Assembly (NCBI GenBank): GCA_023665725.1
Contig: JAMPDH010000001.1
Location: 67,567 to 106,456 of the forward strand
Direction of reading: 5' to 3'
From: Clostridium sp.
GTDB lineage: Bacteria; Bacillota_I; Bacilli_A; RF39; UBA660
DNA: 38,890 bases
The position numbers were made by a program, and so were the translations under genes. Below, in pieces: positions 9,423-18,295 of the stretch (within the stretch, counting starts at the first letter, position 1; every line of letters starts with the position of its first letter). The notes beneath the pieces are model-generated. The model did not search any database, was not told the origin of the DNA, and saw nothing but the letters and a program-made list of their open reading frames with translations.

Positions 9423-9451
9423 TTGACAAGAATTGGAAAATAATGTATTAT
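9423..9451 (+). promoter_or_regulatory. Strong promoter at Tad/T4SS boundary
   Basis: TTGACA (9423-9428, perfect), a 17-base spacer and TATTAT (9446-9451, 5/6) precede the VirB2-like gene, with an AGGAGG ribosome site 15-20 bases further on. Together with the terminator after that gene this makes a one-gene transcription unit. Confidence 0.72.
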
Positions 9452-9474
9452 AAAATTATTAGAGGAGGTAATGT

Positions 9475-9822
9475 ATGGAATTATTAGCAAATATTAGCTG
9501 GTGTATGACAGAAGAGATAGAAGTAATCCAAAATATAATTTCTACAGTAATTTTAATAGTTCAAATTGCAATCCCAATATTATTAATTATATTTGGTATG
9601 ATTGATTTAGGAAAAGCAATAGTAGCTAGTAAAGAAGATGATATTAAAAAAGGTCAAAGTATTTTTATAAAGAGATTAATAACAGCAATAATAGTTTTCT
9701 TAGTAATATGGATTGTAAAAGTTGTTGTTCGTCTTGTTTCATCAAATACTAATACAGAAGCTAACAACGAGAGTATGTGGAATTGTGTTGAAAGATTTAT
9801 TAGCGGTCCAAATTCTAATTAA
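9475..9822 (+). CDS. VirB2/TrbC-like two-TM pilin-type protein
   Basis: This 115-residue protein has two membrane helices (about residues 20-43 and 66-86) joined by a charged loop FGMIDLGKAIVASKEDDIKKG and followed by a short polar tail. Two helices with a short cytoplasmic loop is the plan of VirB2/TrbC pilins, and the Gly-Met-Asp-Lys-Ala pattern with SxFxKRLI recurs in the C-terminal domains of the two secreted proteins near 22-24.6 kb, so all three are paralogues. No signal peptide is visible. It lies between its own promoter and terminator directly before the VirB6 gene, which suggests high separate expression, as expected for a major T4SS subunit. The VirB2 function is inferred. Confidence 0.72.
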   Translation: MELLANISWCMTEEIEVIQNIISTVILIVQIAIPILLIIFGMIDLGKAIVASKEDDIKKGQSIFIKRLITAIIVFLVIWIVKVVVRLVSSNTNTEANNESMWNCVERFISGPNSN

Positions 9823-9834
9823 TTACATATTAAA

Positions 9835-9859
9835 GCTTGAATTTTGTTCAAGTTTTTTT
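9835..9859 (+). terminator. Rho-independent terminator after VirB2-like gene
   Basis: CTTGAA (9836-9841), a five-base loop and TTCAAG (9847-9852) form a hairpin extended by G-U and A-U pairs, followed by seven T (9853-9859). The rest of the gap up to 10054 shows nothing I recognise. Confidence 0.75.
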
Positions 9860-10054
9860 GTGCAACTTTATCAGAATTAATGTAATAACAGTTTAGTGAA
9901 TGAAGAATAAATTTATCACATAAAAATAGCGCACATTCATACGTAATTTTCTATTTAAAGAATTTGTAAATAAACTGTGCATTCTTTTTAAAATAAATCT
10001 CCCCGAATATATTGTTATATTTTATATTTAACTATTTTAAAATAAAAAAATGTA

Positions 10055-10063
10055 TGCTATAAT
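10055..10063 (+). promoter_or_regulatory. Extended -10 promoter of T4SS operon
   Basis: TGCTATAAT is a perfect extended -10 box; the -35 region 17 bases upstream is poor, as is usual for such promoters. It lies 38 bases before the VirB6-like start and after the upstream terminator, so it probably drives 10101-21073. Confidence 0.6.
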
Positions 10064-10100
10064 TATTGTATAGTAGATTAATGAAAATGAGGGAAAATAT

Positions 10101-12887
10101 ATGTGGATTCTTGATATGGTTAGAAAGCTTCTTGCTGGGCTAGATAAAATTATAGTGTGGCTTATTGAAACATTATATAGCTTACTAAATGATATTTCTA
10201 GGGTAAAGATATTTGAAAATGATGCTATAAAAGATTTTGCCGGAAGAATAGCTGTAATTCTTGGAATTTTTATGTTATTCAAATTATCTTTTTCTTTTTT
10301 AACATACATCATAAATCCTGAACAATTAACTGATAAAAGTAAAGGCTTTGGTAAACTAATACAAAATATAGTAGTAGCCCTTGTATTATTAACTTCATAT
10401 CAATTCTTATTTAGTAAGGCAATGGATTTACAACTTGCAATTTTAGATAATAATACGATACCACAACTTATATTTGGTAATAATAAAGAGGCCGTAGCTA
10501 ACCAAAGTGATGGTGGAAAAATTATGGCTTTCTATGCTTTTTCTGCGTTTTTACCTACAAATTCTAATTTAGGGAATTGCAACTATGCTCTTGATGATTT
10601 TGTTTGTAAGGAAATTTTAAATGACGAGTATAAAGATGGAGTAGTTACTGGAACTTATCCAGGAATAAATACTTCTGGTGAGAAAGCTGGAGACCAATTA
10701 GAAAAAATTGTTGAACAAAAAAATGCATATGCTTTACTTGATTTAATGGTTCCAGTAAGAAACGGAAATGTTTTTGCTTTTGATTATAGACTTATAATAT
10801 CTACTGCATGTGGAGTAATAATTGCACTAGTACTTTTATCTTTTTCATTTGATATAGCAGTGCGTTCAATTAAATTAAGCTTTTTAGAACTTATCGCACC
10901 TATTCCAATTATTGGTTATATAGATCCAAATAAGGGAGAAGGAATGTTTAAAAAATACCTTGGATCAGTTGGAAAAACATACGTAGATTTATTTATACGA
11001 TTAGTTGCGATATATTTTGCAATATACATAATTATGCTAATAGGTGATGGTAATATAAAGTTATCTGACGGAAGTTCTCCAAATTTAATGATTATAGTAT
11101 TCATAATAATAGGGGCATTAATGTTTGCTAAACAATTACCAAAACTTATACAAGAAATTACAGGATTGAACTTAGATGGTAAAATGCAACTTAATCCATT
11201 TAAAAAAATTAGTGAAAACGCACTTGGAGGTAAAGCTTTAGTATCAGGTGCGGCAGCACTTGGAGCAGCGGGACTTGCAGCTGGATCTAACTTTGTTCAT
11301 AGAACTGCAGCAGGAATAAATAATGCAAAAAATAGTGGAAAAATATCTGATGCATTTAAGGGTATTGGAAAAGGAGTCGGAAGTGGTATAGCTGGTGGAT
11401 TTTCAGCAGGTCGTAGAGCATTCTCACATGGAATGAAAGGCGAAGGATTTGGTAAATCACTTTGGATGGGTGAGCAAGAAGCTATGTTTGCTAAATTACA
11501 ACGTGAAGATTATCAAAGACAAGGTTCTACTTTAGGTGGAAGAGTACAAGCTGATATGGCAAGATACGCAGGTGTTTTAAATAGAGGTCAACTTGAAACA
11601 TTAAGAGCAAGTCAAATGGATAATGCAATTAAAGCTTCTGATGAGAGAGTAAAATATATGAAATCACAATTAACAAATTTAAAACAAGGAAAATTAGAAC
11701 CACTTACAGATTTGCAAACTACAACAAAAGCAATTGATGGGTTACTAGAAAATGATGGTAGAGTAAAAGGAGCAAAAGCTGCATGGGATGCTGCCAAAGC
11801 AACTGGAGATCCAGTTCGTGCAGAACAAGCTAGATTAGAATATAAGTATACGAAGGGTAAAGTTATGCAAGAAATGACAACTGATCCTAACTCACATATG
11901 TCACAACTTGTTCAACAAGCTAATACTAAAATAGAAAAAATAGGAAATCCTAATATTAAAAAAATAGACACAAAGGTGACAGAGGCTTATTCAAAAACAA
12001 CAGGTGGAGATTATACAAAGACAGCTGATGGCAAATATGTAAAAGTAGAACATGGTAAAGGAAATTATGTTGAACAACAAGTTTCACAATATTCTTCAAG
12101 TGGATCAGGAAGTAAAGATTATGTTGTTGGTTCCGATGGCAAGATGGTAAAAGTAGCACCTGGTACAGGTAAATATTCAAAACAAGTTATTACACAATAT
12201 ACAGAAGTAACTGGTGGAAACTACGATAAAGATTCAAGTGGAAATTATGTTAGAGTTAAAGATGGTACAGGTAAATATAGTATTAATGCCACAAGCGGTG
12301 TAACTGCAATGGGTGCTATTGATGATCAGATATTGCTTGAAAAGACAATGTTTGAATCTAGTGAAGAATATACAACACTTAATGGAAATATCACATTTGA
12401 AGAAAGATTTAAAGAAGCAATCAGTACAGATAATACAACAACATATACTGCTATGGCTATGATGGAACTTCAAAATGAAGAATCAACTGGTAAGAGAGAT
12501 AGAAGTATACCTATAAGTGCTGAATTCCAAAAAGCATATAAGGAATATGAAGAAGCAAGAAGAGAAAATGATTCTGATAAAGTAGAAGAAGCAATGTCTA
12601 AGATGATTGAGGAAGCTAATAAGATTGTTTCAAAAGACAAATATGGTGAATTTAATTATAGTGTTACTCATGATCAGAATTCTTCTGCGAAAATTGATAA
12701 TGCATCAAGGGGAGTTAAGGCACCACAAAGTGAGGGATGGAAACCTAATCCATATAGGGCAGATCCTAGAAACTATATGGGATATGATAGAAATCATAAT
12801 GGCCCATGGAATCCAAATGGTCCTGGAAATCAAGGCGGACCTGGGACACCTGGAGGTCCAGGCAATGGAGGACCATTTTGGCCATAA
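10101..12887 (+). CDS. VirB6/TrbL-like polytopic T4SS channel protein
   Basis: This 928-residue protein has an N-terminal half (to about residue 350) with several membrane helices, including ILGIFMLFKLSFSFLTYII, VVALVLLTSYQFLF, IIALVLLSFSFDIA and IIVFIIIGALMFA. The segment LIAPIPIIGYIDPNKGEG between helices is typical of Gram-positive VirB6-like proteins. The C-terminal half is soluble: an Ala/Gly-rich stretch, a helical region, three short imperfect repeats (about 632-728), an acidic helical region and a Gly/Pro tail ending in GPFWP. VirB6 proteins form the inner-membrane channel of T4SSs; the long soluble extension is much bigger than in the minimal family and could reach the wall or bind partners. 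GAGGG lies before the ATG. PrgI and VirB4 genes follow directly. Confidence 0.82.
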   Translation: MWILDMVRKLLAGLDKIIVWLIETLYSLLNDISRVKIFENDAIKDFAGRIAVILGIFMLFKLSFSFLTYIINPEQLTDKSKGFGKLIQNIVVALVLLTSYQFLFSKAMDLQLAILDNNTIPQLIFGNNKEAVANQSDGGKIMAFYAFSAFLPTNSNLGNCNYALDDFVCKEILNDEYKDGVVTGTYPGINTSGEKAGDQLEKIVEQKNAYALLDLMVPVRNGNVFAFDYRLIISTACGVIIALVLLSFSFDIAVRSIKLSFLELIAPIPIIGYIDPNKGEGMFKKYLGSVGKTYVDLFIRLVAIYFAIYIIMLIGDGNIKLSDGSSPNLMIIVFIIIGALMFAKQLPKLIQEITGLNLDGKMQLNPFKKISENALGGKALVSGAAALGAAGLAAGSNFVHRTAAGINNAKNSGKISDAFKGIGKGVGSGIAGGFSAGRRAFSHGMKGEGFGKSLWMGEQEAMFAKLQREDYQRQGSTLGGRVQADMARYAGVLNRGQLETLRASQMDNAIKASDERVKYMKSQLTNLKQGKLEPLTDLQTTTKAIDGLLENDGRVKGAKAAWDAAKATGDPVRAEQARLEYKYTKGKVMQEMTTDPNSHMSQLVQQANTKIEKIGNPNIKKIDTKVTEAYSKTTGGDYTKTADGKYVKVEHGKGNYVEQQVSQYSSSGSGSKDYVVGSDGKMVKVAPGTGKYSKQVITQYTEVTGGNYDKDSSGNYVRVKDGTGKYSINATSGVTAMGAIDDQILLEKTMFESSEEYTTLNGNITFEERFKEAISTDNTTTYTAMAMMELQNEESTGKRDRSIPISAEFQKAYKEYEEARRENDSDKVEEAMSKMIEEANKIVSKDKYGEFNYSVTHDQNSSAKIDNASRGVKAPQSEGWKPNPYRADPRNYMGYDRNHNGPWNPNGPGNQGGPGTPGGPGNGGPFWP
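11992..12285 (+). repeat. Three imperfect protein repeats in the VirB6-like C-terminus
   Basis: Three units of 30-40 codons each contain a pattern like GGDYTKTADGKYVKVEHGKG, KDYVVGSDGKMVKVAPGTG and GGNYDKDSSGNYVRVKDGTG. The shared core is Y-x(3,6)-G-K/N-Y/M-V-K/R-V-x-x-G-x-G-K/N-Y. The repeats are diverged, so they are old and probably structural. Confidence 0.8.
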
Positions 12888-12919
12888 AATTTAGAGAATA
12901 AAAGGGAGGCTTAAAATTT

Positions 12920-13240
12920 ATGAATGACAATTTGTTCTTAATACCAGCTAACTCAAAAAAATCAATGTTATTATTTGGATTATTTAATAAGTCTGATTTA
13001 ATATTATTTGCTGTAGGTATATCAGCAACTCTATTATTACTATTGATATTACCTGTTGAAAATTTATTATTCGCACTTATTGCACTAGGGCCAGGACTTG
13101 TATGTAGTTTCTTGGTCTTTCCAATTCCAAATTATCATAATATACTTACATTAATTAAATCAGTAATTGAATTTTATTCAACAAGAAGAACATTTATATG
13201 GAAAGGTTGGTGTTGTAGAGATGAAGAAATCAAAAAGTAA
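12920..13240 (+). CDS. prgI: PrgI-family (VirB3-like) T4SS protein
   Basis: This 106-residue protein has two adjacent membrane helices (about 27-43 and 48-68) and ends with the family's typical basic-aromatic tail FYSTRRTFIWKGWC. PrgI/VirB3-like proteins sit in the inner membrane beside VirB4 and are nearly always encoded just before it, as here. The N-terminus reads LFLIPANSKKSMLLFGLF, matching the usual 'IP..' opening. An AAGGGAGG ribosome site precedes the ATG. Its end overlaps the next gene by 20 bases. Confidence 0.85.
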   Translation: MNDNLFLIPANSKKSMLLFGLFNKSDLILFAVGISATLLLLLILPVENLLFALIALGPGLVCSFLVFPIPNYHNILTLIKSVIEFYSTRRTFIWKGWCCRDEEIKK

Positions 13241-13763
13241 ATTTACGGAAGATCAAATACCTGTAAAAAATATTTTAAACGGAATGATAGTTTTAGATAG
13301 CGATGAAAAAGTTACAGGAGTTAAAATTGAACCAAAAAATATATTTATAATGGAGCAAGAATCTCAAAATGCAATAATTTCAAATTTAAAAGATGTTTAT
13401 AATCAAATCGATTATGAATTTTGGATAATAGTAGCAGATAGACCTGTAGATATTAATTTATATTTATCCTCACTTCAATTACAATATAATTCCATTTCAG
13501 ATGTAAAAAGAAGACAATTAATAATAGCTGATATAAATAAAGCTAATATGTTTATGTCAAATAACATTGTTGATACAGAATATTACCTATTATTCAAACA
13601 TAAGGATAATGAAGTGATTCAAAAAAGAATTAGAAACTTAATAGCTTATTTTGCTAATGCGGGTTTAATAACTAGGCAAACAAGTAATGAAGACTTAAGA
13701 ATAATACTTGATAATTTCTTAAACGGTGGTCAAACTACTACATTAGGGACGGTGATTTCATAA
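13221..13763 (+). CDS. VirB4 N-terminal-like protein, encoded separately
   Basis: The ATG at 13221 is chosen: a longer frame back to 13167 uses TTG and gives residues unlike the rest, and ATG gives a clean MKKSKSKFTEDQIP start. The 180-residue product has no membrane helix and no P-loop. IPVKNILNGMIVLDSDEKVTG, then FIMEQESQNAIISNLKDVYN and FWIIVADRPVDI resemble the N-terminal region of VirB4/TraC proteins that precedes their ATPase core. It overlaps prgI by 20 bases and shares one base (TAATG) with the VirB4 gene, so the three are translationally coupled. It may be an N-terminal lobe split off from VirB4 or an independent partner. The likeness is at pattern level only. Confidence 0.62.
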   Translation: MKKSKSKFTEDQIPVKNILNGMIVLDSDEKVTGVKIEPKNIFIMEQESQNAIISNLKDVYNQIDYEFWIIVADRPVDINLYLSSLQLQYNSISDVKRRQLIIADINKANMFMSNNIVDTEYYLLFKHKDNEVIQKRIRNLIAYFANAGLITRQTSNEDLRIILDNFLNGGQTTTLGTVIS

Positions 13764-15547
13764 TGGATATAAGACAACAAATTGCTCCAAAAGGTTTAGA
13801 ATATAGGGCTTCAGACTTTATAATAAGTGATAAATACGCAACAATACTAACAGTAATATCTTATCCAAAGTTTATAAATCCTGGTTTTCTAGCTAATTTA
13901 ACAAGTTTATCTGGTATTAAAGTAGTTATAAAACATATTCCACTTCCATTTAGTGTAATAAGTAAAATGTTGAATAAAGAAATTGCGGATTTAAAAGTTA
14001 GATATCAGCAAGAAAATGATAAAACTTTGCAAGAAAGAATTAGATTAGATTATGAATCACAAGAACAATTTATAACAATGTTAGCGTCTACTCAAGCTAA
14101 AATTTATGACTTTCAAATGCATATAATGGTTACAGCAGATTCAGAAGATGATTTAATAGCTAAAAAATTACAAGTTAAAAACTATATTGAAGCTATGGAG
14201 ATGAGAGCAATACCACTTAGATTTGAACAAGAAAAAGTTCTTAAGTCTATTATTCCTATTTTCCCTGCTCAAGATATTGAAAATAGGGTTGGGACTCCAA
14301 TCCCTTCGCCAACACTTGCTGCAATGTATCCATTTATATTTGATAGTATAAAAGATCCAGGTTTATCAACATTACTTGGTGTAGATTTTTCAGGTGGAGT
14401 AATTTTATTCAATCAATTTTTATATAAAATTAAAAAGGAAAATAATAGAAATAATGCTAATATGATAATACTTGGTACATCAGGTAGTGGTAAAAGTACA
14501 GCTGCAAAGCTTATGATAAGAACACATTTAAGAAATAATAATAAAATTGTAGTAATTGACCCTGAAGGCGAACTAGAAGAAATGACTAAAAAATATGATG
14601 GAGATTTTATCGACTTAGGTAAAGGTGGAGAATTTGGAATGGTAAATCCACTTGAAGTAGTTGTAGATGCAGATGATGAAGAAATTGCTCAAGGGCTTGG
14701 TTATACAGTATTAACAAGAACAATACAAACAATAAAAGCATTTCTTAAATATTATGATCCTAGTATTCAAGAAGATGTAGTAAATATGTTTAGTGAAGTT
14801 TTACAAGAAACATATAAAAGATTTAATATTAATTTTAATTCAGATTTTACTAAGTTTAAAAGTACAGATTTCCCAACTTTCTCTGATGTTTACGCAACAA
14901 TAAGAGGTAGACTTATGTCTATGACTGAAAAGACTCAAGAAAGAAATGTAATGGAAATACTTGAATTAAAAATTAGACCTATAGTAAATGAATTACAATA
15001 TTACTTTAATGGTCATACAACAATTAGTCCAAAAAGTGATTTCATAGTATTTAATATAAAAGAATTAATGAATGCAGATGTAAATATAAGAAATGCATTA
15101 TTCTTTAATATATTAAAATATGCATGGGGATTAACACTAGATAGTAGTGTAGATACAGTATTAGCAGTTGATGAAGCACATGTATTATTAGGTGCGAACA
15201 ATTCATTAGGTGCCGAGTTTTTAGCGCAAATACAAAGACGTGCTAGAAAATATAATACAGGTACAATAATAATTACACAACAACCAAGTGATTTTACAGA
15301 TCCAGCTGTAATAACACAAGGAAAAGCTATATTTGATAATGCCTCTTATTACTTAGTAATGGGACTTAAAAAACAAGCTGTTGAAGATTTATCTAAATTA
15401 ATAGATTTAAATGACAATGAAAAAGATAGTATTAAAAGATATTCACAAGGGGAAGCATTATTTGTTTGTGGAAACAGAAGAATGCGTATAAATGTAGTTG
15501 TTACAGAAGAAGAATTAGATTCATTTGGACAAGGTGGCGGCTTATAG
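13763..15547 (+). CDS. virB4: VirB4-family T4SS ATPase
   Basis: This 594-residue conjugation-type ATPase energises substrate transfer and pilus biogenesis at the inner membrane. Residues 1-220 contain the VirB4 pre-domain (IAPKGLEYRASDFIISDKY; coiled helix near 75-100). The RecA-like core follows: Walker A GTSGSGKST at 238-246, IVVIDPEGELEE after it, Walker B LAVDEAH with Asp470-Glu471, and the glutamine motif IIITQQPSDF soon after. The protein ends shortly after a Gly-rich tail. The start overlaps the preceding gene by one base. The family is certain; that it lacks part of the N-terminal domain of larger Gram-positive VirB4 proteins fits the separate small gene upstream. Confidence 0.94.
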   Translation: MDIRQQIAPKGLEYRASDFIISDKYATILTVISYPKFINPGFLANLTSLSGIKVVIKHIPLPFSVISKMLNKEIADLKVRYQQENDKTLQERIRLDYESQEQFITMLASTQAKIYDFQMHIMVTADSEDDLIAKKLQVKNYIEAMEMRAIPLRFEQEKVLKSIIPIFPAQDIENRVGTPIPSPTLAAMYPFIFDSIKDPGLSTLLGVDFSGGVILFNQFLYKIKKENNRNNANMIILGTSGSGKSTAAKLMIRTHLRNNNKIVVIDPEGELEEMTKKYDGDFIDLGKGGEFGMVNPLEVVVDADDEEIAQGLGYTVLTRTIQTIKAFLKYYDPSIQEDVVNMFSEVLQETYKRFNINFNSDFTKFKSTDFPTFSDVYATIRGRLMSMTEKTQERNVMEILELKIRPIVNELQYYFNGHTTISPKSDFIVFNIKELMNADVNIRNALFFNILKYAWGLTLDSSVDTVLAVDEAHVLLGANNSLGAEFLAQIQRRARKYNTGTIIITQQPSDFTDPAVITQGKAIFDNASYYLVMGLKKQAVEDLSKLIDLNDNEKDSIKRYSQGEALFVCGNRRMRINVVVTEEELDSFGQGGGL

Positions 15548-15569
15548 GAATTATACGGGGTGAGGTAAT

Positions 15570-18287
15570 ATGAACGATAAAGATGAAATAATTGAATTTG
15601 AAAGTAATGATATAAGTAACCAAAATGGTTCGGCTTTAAATACAAATGGAAATAATGCATCTGAAAGTCAAAAATCATTAGCTAAAGGTGATCAACTAGC
15701 AGAATCTGTAGAAGAAAAACTTTTTGAATCTATAAATATTCCCAAACCTATAGCGCATATGGCTACTAAGGTAGATACCGCAAAATCTCATATAAATCCT
15801 ATAAATCGTTCAGCTAGAAAAAAATTAGGAAAAGCAGTTAATAAAATAGAAGATGATCCAGCTGTTCAAAAATTATCTCAATTGGCTAATAAAAGAGGAT
15901 TAAATAAAGTAGGTAATTCTTTAAATAAAGGCTCAAATACCCCATCCTCAGGAAACAGTGATGATTCATCTAATGATAAGACAAGTTCATCGAAAAGTGC
16001 ATTGAGTAATCTTTTTAGTAAGAAATCAGAACAAAATAAATCAGGGCAAACTGAAGAATCAGATGGATCTATATTTAAAAATATAAAAAGTTATTTTAAA
16101 AAGCATCCTCAAACTTTAGCCGGTATATTGTTTATGGCTTTTCAAATAATTGGTATCTTTTTTGTGATTTTTGTAATAATTTGCTCTATTATGTATGCTT
16201 TTCAAGGAATTGCTAATTTGGTTACAGCAGCAGCTGATTATAAGGTAAGATTTGAGGATGCAGTAGCAAATGGTAAGAGTGGTAAAGGTTTTAAAACTAG
16301 TGATGAAGTATATGATACTAACATAGAAGTAATAGGTAATCTATTTTTAGAATATCTAACAGATGCTGAAGAAACAAATGAAAAAACGTTAAAAAAAATA
16401 AAATATTATGTTGATGCAGCAGCTTTCTATTCAAATAAAGTAAATTATGAAATAGTTGAAGATCCAAATGTAGATTATGATCTTACATTAAAAAATGAAC
16501 TTGCTGAGGAAGAAAAAAAATATAATGAACAACTTGCTGAAAAAGAAGATGGAGAAAATGATGATAAACCTTCAGGTATTAATCCGGATTCTAGTATGTT
16601 TATAAATGCTGAAATTGCAACAGCAAATGAATTATTAAAAAAATATGATAGAGTAGAAGATGATCCTCATGTATTAATTCCTAATATGATTGCATGTAAT
16701 TTTGATTATGAAATTGATGCAACCCGTACTTTACACATTAACGATGATTCTTATTATGAAAGCGAAGATATGAAAAAAGGGTATTATTCACCACCACCTG
16801 TTATAACAGAAGAAATTAAAGCACAAGAAGGAAAGGCATGTGAAGTAAGTACTGATTGTCCAACTGATTATGATTTTAGTTGTATAGATAATGAAGAATG
16901 TGAAGATGAAGAGTCTTGCGAAAAACCAAAAGTATGTCACTATGATCCTAAACCAAAATGTACATTTTCACCAGAAAAGTATAGAGATTATTTAATGTAT
17001 GGTGATGTTAATTCTGATGGATTAAATAATTTAAAGGGACTGGAAGAAAGTGATCCAGAAAATTATGAAGAACTATATTCTGAAAATCAGGGATATGTAG
17101 CTTTTTCTTATATTGAGTGTAAAACGCTTAATTGGTCTTCATTTCAGGCTCAAAGAAAAGAAGAAGAATGTGGATTTAAAGAAGCAACTCAAGCTCAAAA
17201 GGCAAATGCTGTAAGAAAAATATCACTTGAAATAGTAGATCAAGCTAAACAATTCTATGAGGCATTAGGCGCAAATGAAAATGAGGATATTACTTCAGGT
17301 TCTGCTTCTATATCTGGAATTACTGTAAAAAATTCTGATGGAGAAGTTATTGGAACTTATAGTGTTAATGATTATGTTGCCGCACTCGTTGAACGTGACG
17401 CATCAGAATATAGTGATGATGTTAAAAAAGCTTATGCAATATATTTATTATCTAAAATATATTCTAATCCTAATATCGTTGAGTATACAGAAGATGATTT
17501 AAATATGGACTTAATATCTTCAGGTTCTAAATCTTTAGTTGATGATGTTTCTGACTTTAGAATAATTAAAAATGATAGAATACAATCATATCCAAATTTC
17601 GATTTTTCAGTTGCCTCTAATACAACAGGTACATATAAAGATATATTAAGTGAATTATATGGCTCATCTGGGGAAATAGAAGTAGAAAAACAAGTTTCTA
17701 AAGATGGATTAACGTTAGATACACAAACTGGATTTTGGATGAGATTAGGGCCTCCTTCAATTGATAGTGATGAGTATTATAATTCCAATAATGCATCACC
17801 AAATTATATAGGTGAATGTGCTTGGTATGCTGCAAATAGGGCGCAGGAAATAACTAGGTCTTTAGGTTTACCAGTATGGTATGGAGCACCAAATGGAGGT
17901 AGCTTTTGCCAAACTGCTGCTGCAAAAATGTATAAAACTTGTTCTGGAAAAAATTGTACTCCAAAGCAAGGTGCAATTATTTCTTGGAATATATCATGGG
18001 AGCCGGCTGGTCATGTTGCTATTATTGAAAAAGTAGAACCAGATGGGTCAATATGGATAAGTCATGCATCAGTAGGTAAAGGTGGCTATGCAAAAAAGAA
18101 TGGATATGCTTATTCTGAAATGTGGAATCAATTTAGTGCTAACCGTGTTTCAAGACGTGAAAATTGCACAGGTTTTGGTAATACGGGATGTATGGAGTCT
18201 ATGAAAGTCGGTTCTAAAGAAAAATTGGAAAAACTTAGTAGTGGATATTCTCTTAATTGTTATATATATCTTACAGAACCTAAATAG
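15570..18287 (+). CDS. Membrane-anchored CHAP-domain peptidoglycan hydrolase of the T4SS
   Basis: This 905-residue protein has a Ser/Asn/Lys-rich cytoplasmic N-terminus (about 1-180), one strong membrane helix (about 187-212), a long extracytoplasmic region of unknown fold and a C-terminal CHAP domain (about 735-880). The CHAP domain shows the catalytic Cys750 in GECAWYAANRA and His815 in AGHVAIIEKV, the expected Cys-His pair for a wall amidase or endopeptidase. The middle has a dense cysteine cluster (about residues 425-470). In Gram-positive T4SSs a VirB1-like hydrolase opens the wall for the channel; here CHAP takes that job. I do not see a second lysozyme-like domain, though one may hide in the middle. 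GGTGAGG is the ribosome site. Confidence 0.85.
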   Translation: MNDKDEIIEFESNDISNQNGSALNTNGNNASESQKSLAKGDQLAESVEEKLFESINIPKPIAHMATKVDTAKSHINPINRSARKKLGKAVNKIEDDPAVQKLSQLANKRGLNKVGNSLNKGSNTPSSGNSDDSSNDKTSSSKSALSNLFSKKSEQNKSGQTEESDGSIFKNIKSYFKKHPQTLAGILFMAFQIIGIFFVIFVIICSIMYAFQGIANLVTAAADYKVRFEDAVANGKSGKGFKTSDEVYDTNIEVIGNLFLEYLTDAEETNEKTLKKIKYYVDAAAFYSNKVNYEIVEDPNVDYDLTLKNELAEEEKKYNEQLAEKEDGENDDKPSGINPDSSMFINAEIATANELLKKYDRVEDDPHVLIPNMIACNFDYEIDATRTLHINDDSYYESEDMKKGYYSPPPVITEEIKAQEGKACEVSTDCPTDYDFSCIDNEECEDEESCEKPKVCHYDPKPKCTFSPEKYRDYLMYGDVNSDGLNNLKGLEESDPENYEELYSENQGYVAFSYIECKTLNWSSFQAQRKEEECGFKEATQAQKANAVRKISLEIVDQAKQFYEALGANENEDITSGSASISGITVKNSDGEVIGTYSVNDYVAALVERDASEYSDDVKKAYAIYLLSKIYSNPNIVEYTEDDLNMDLISSGSKSLVDDVSDFRIIKNDRIQSYPNFDFSVASNTTGTYKDILSELYGSSGEIEVEKQVSKDGLTLDTQTGFWMRLGPPSIDSDEYYNSNNASPNYIGECAWYAANRAQEITRSLGLPVWYGAPNGGSFCQTAAAKMYKTCSGKNCTPKQGAIISWNISWEPAGHVAIIEKVEPDGSIWISHASVGKGGYAKKNGYAYSEMWNQFSANRVSRRENCTGFGNTGCMESMKVGSKEKLEKLSSGYSLNCYIYLTEPK

Positions 18288-18295
18288 GAGGAAAA

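Noticed and set aside
9875-10020. Possible structured RNA in the gap before the VirB6-like gene
   Set aside because: GCAC and GTGC occur at both ends, but no stem longer than four or five pairs forms and no riboswitch core is recognisable.
13167-13220. Longer N-terminus for the VirB4-N-like protein
   Set aside because: It needs a TTG start without ribosome site and lies inside the prgI coding sequence; the ATG at 13221 gives a natural start.
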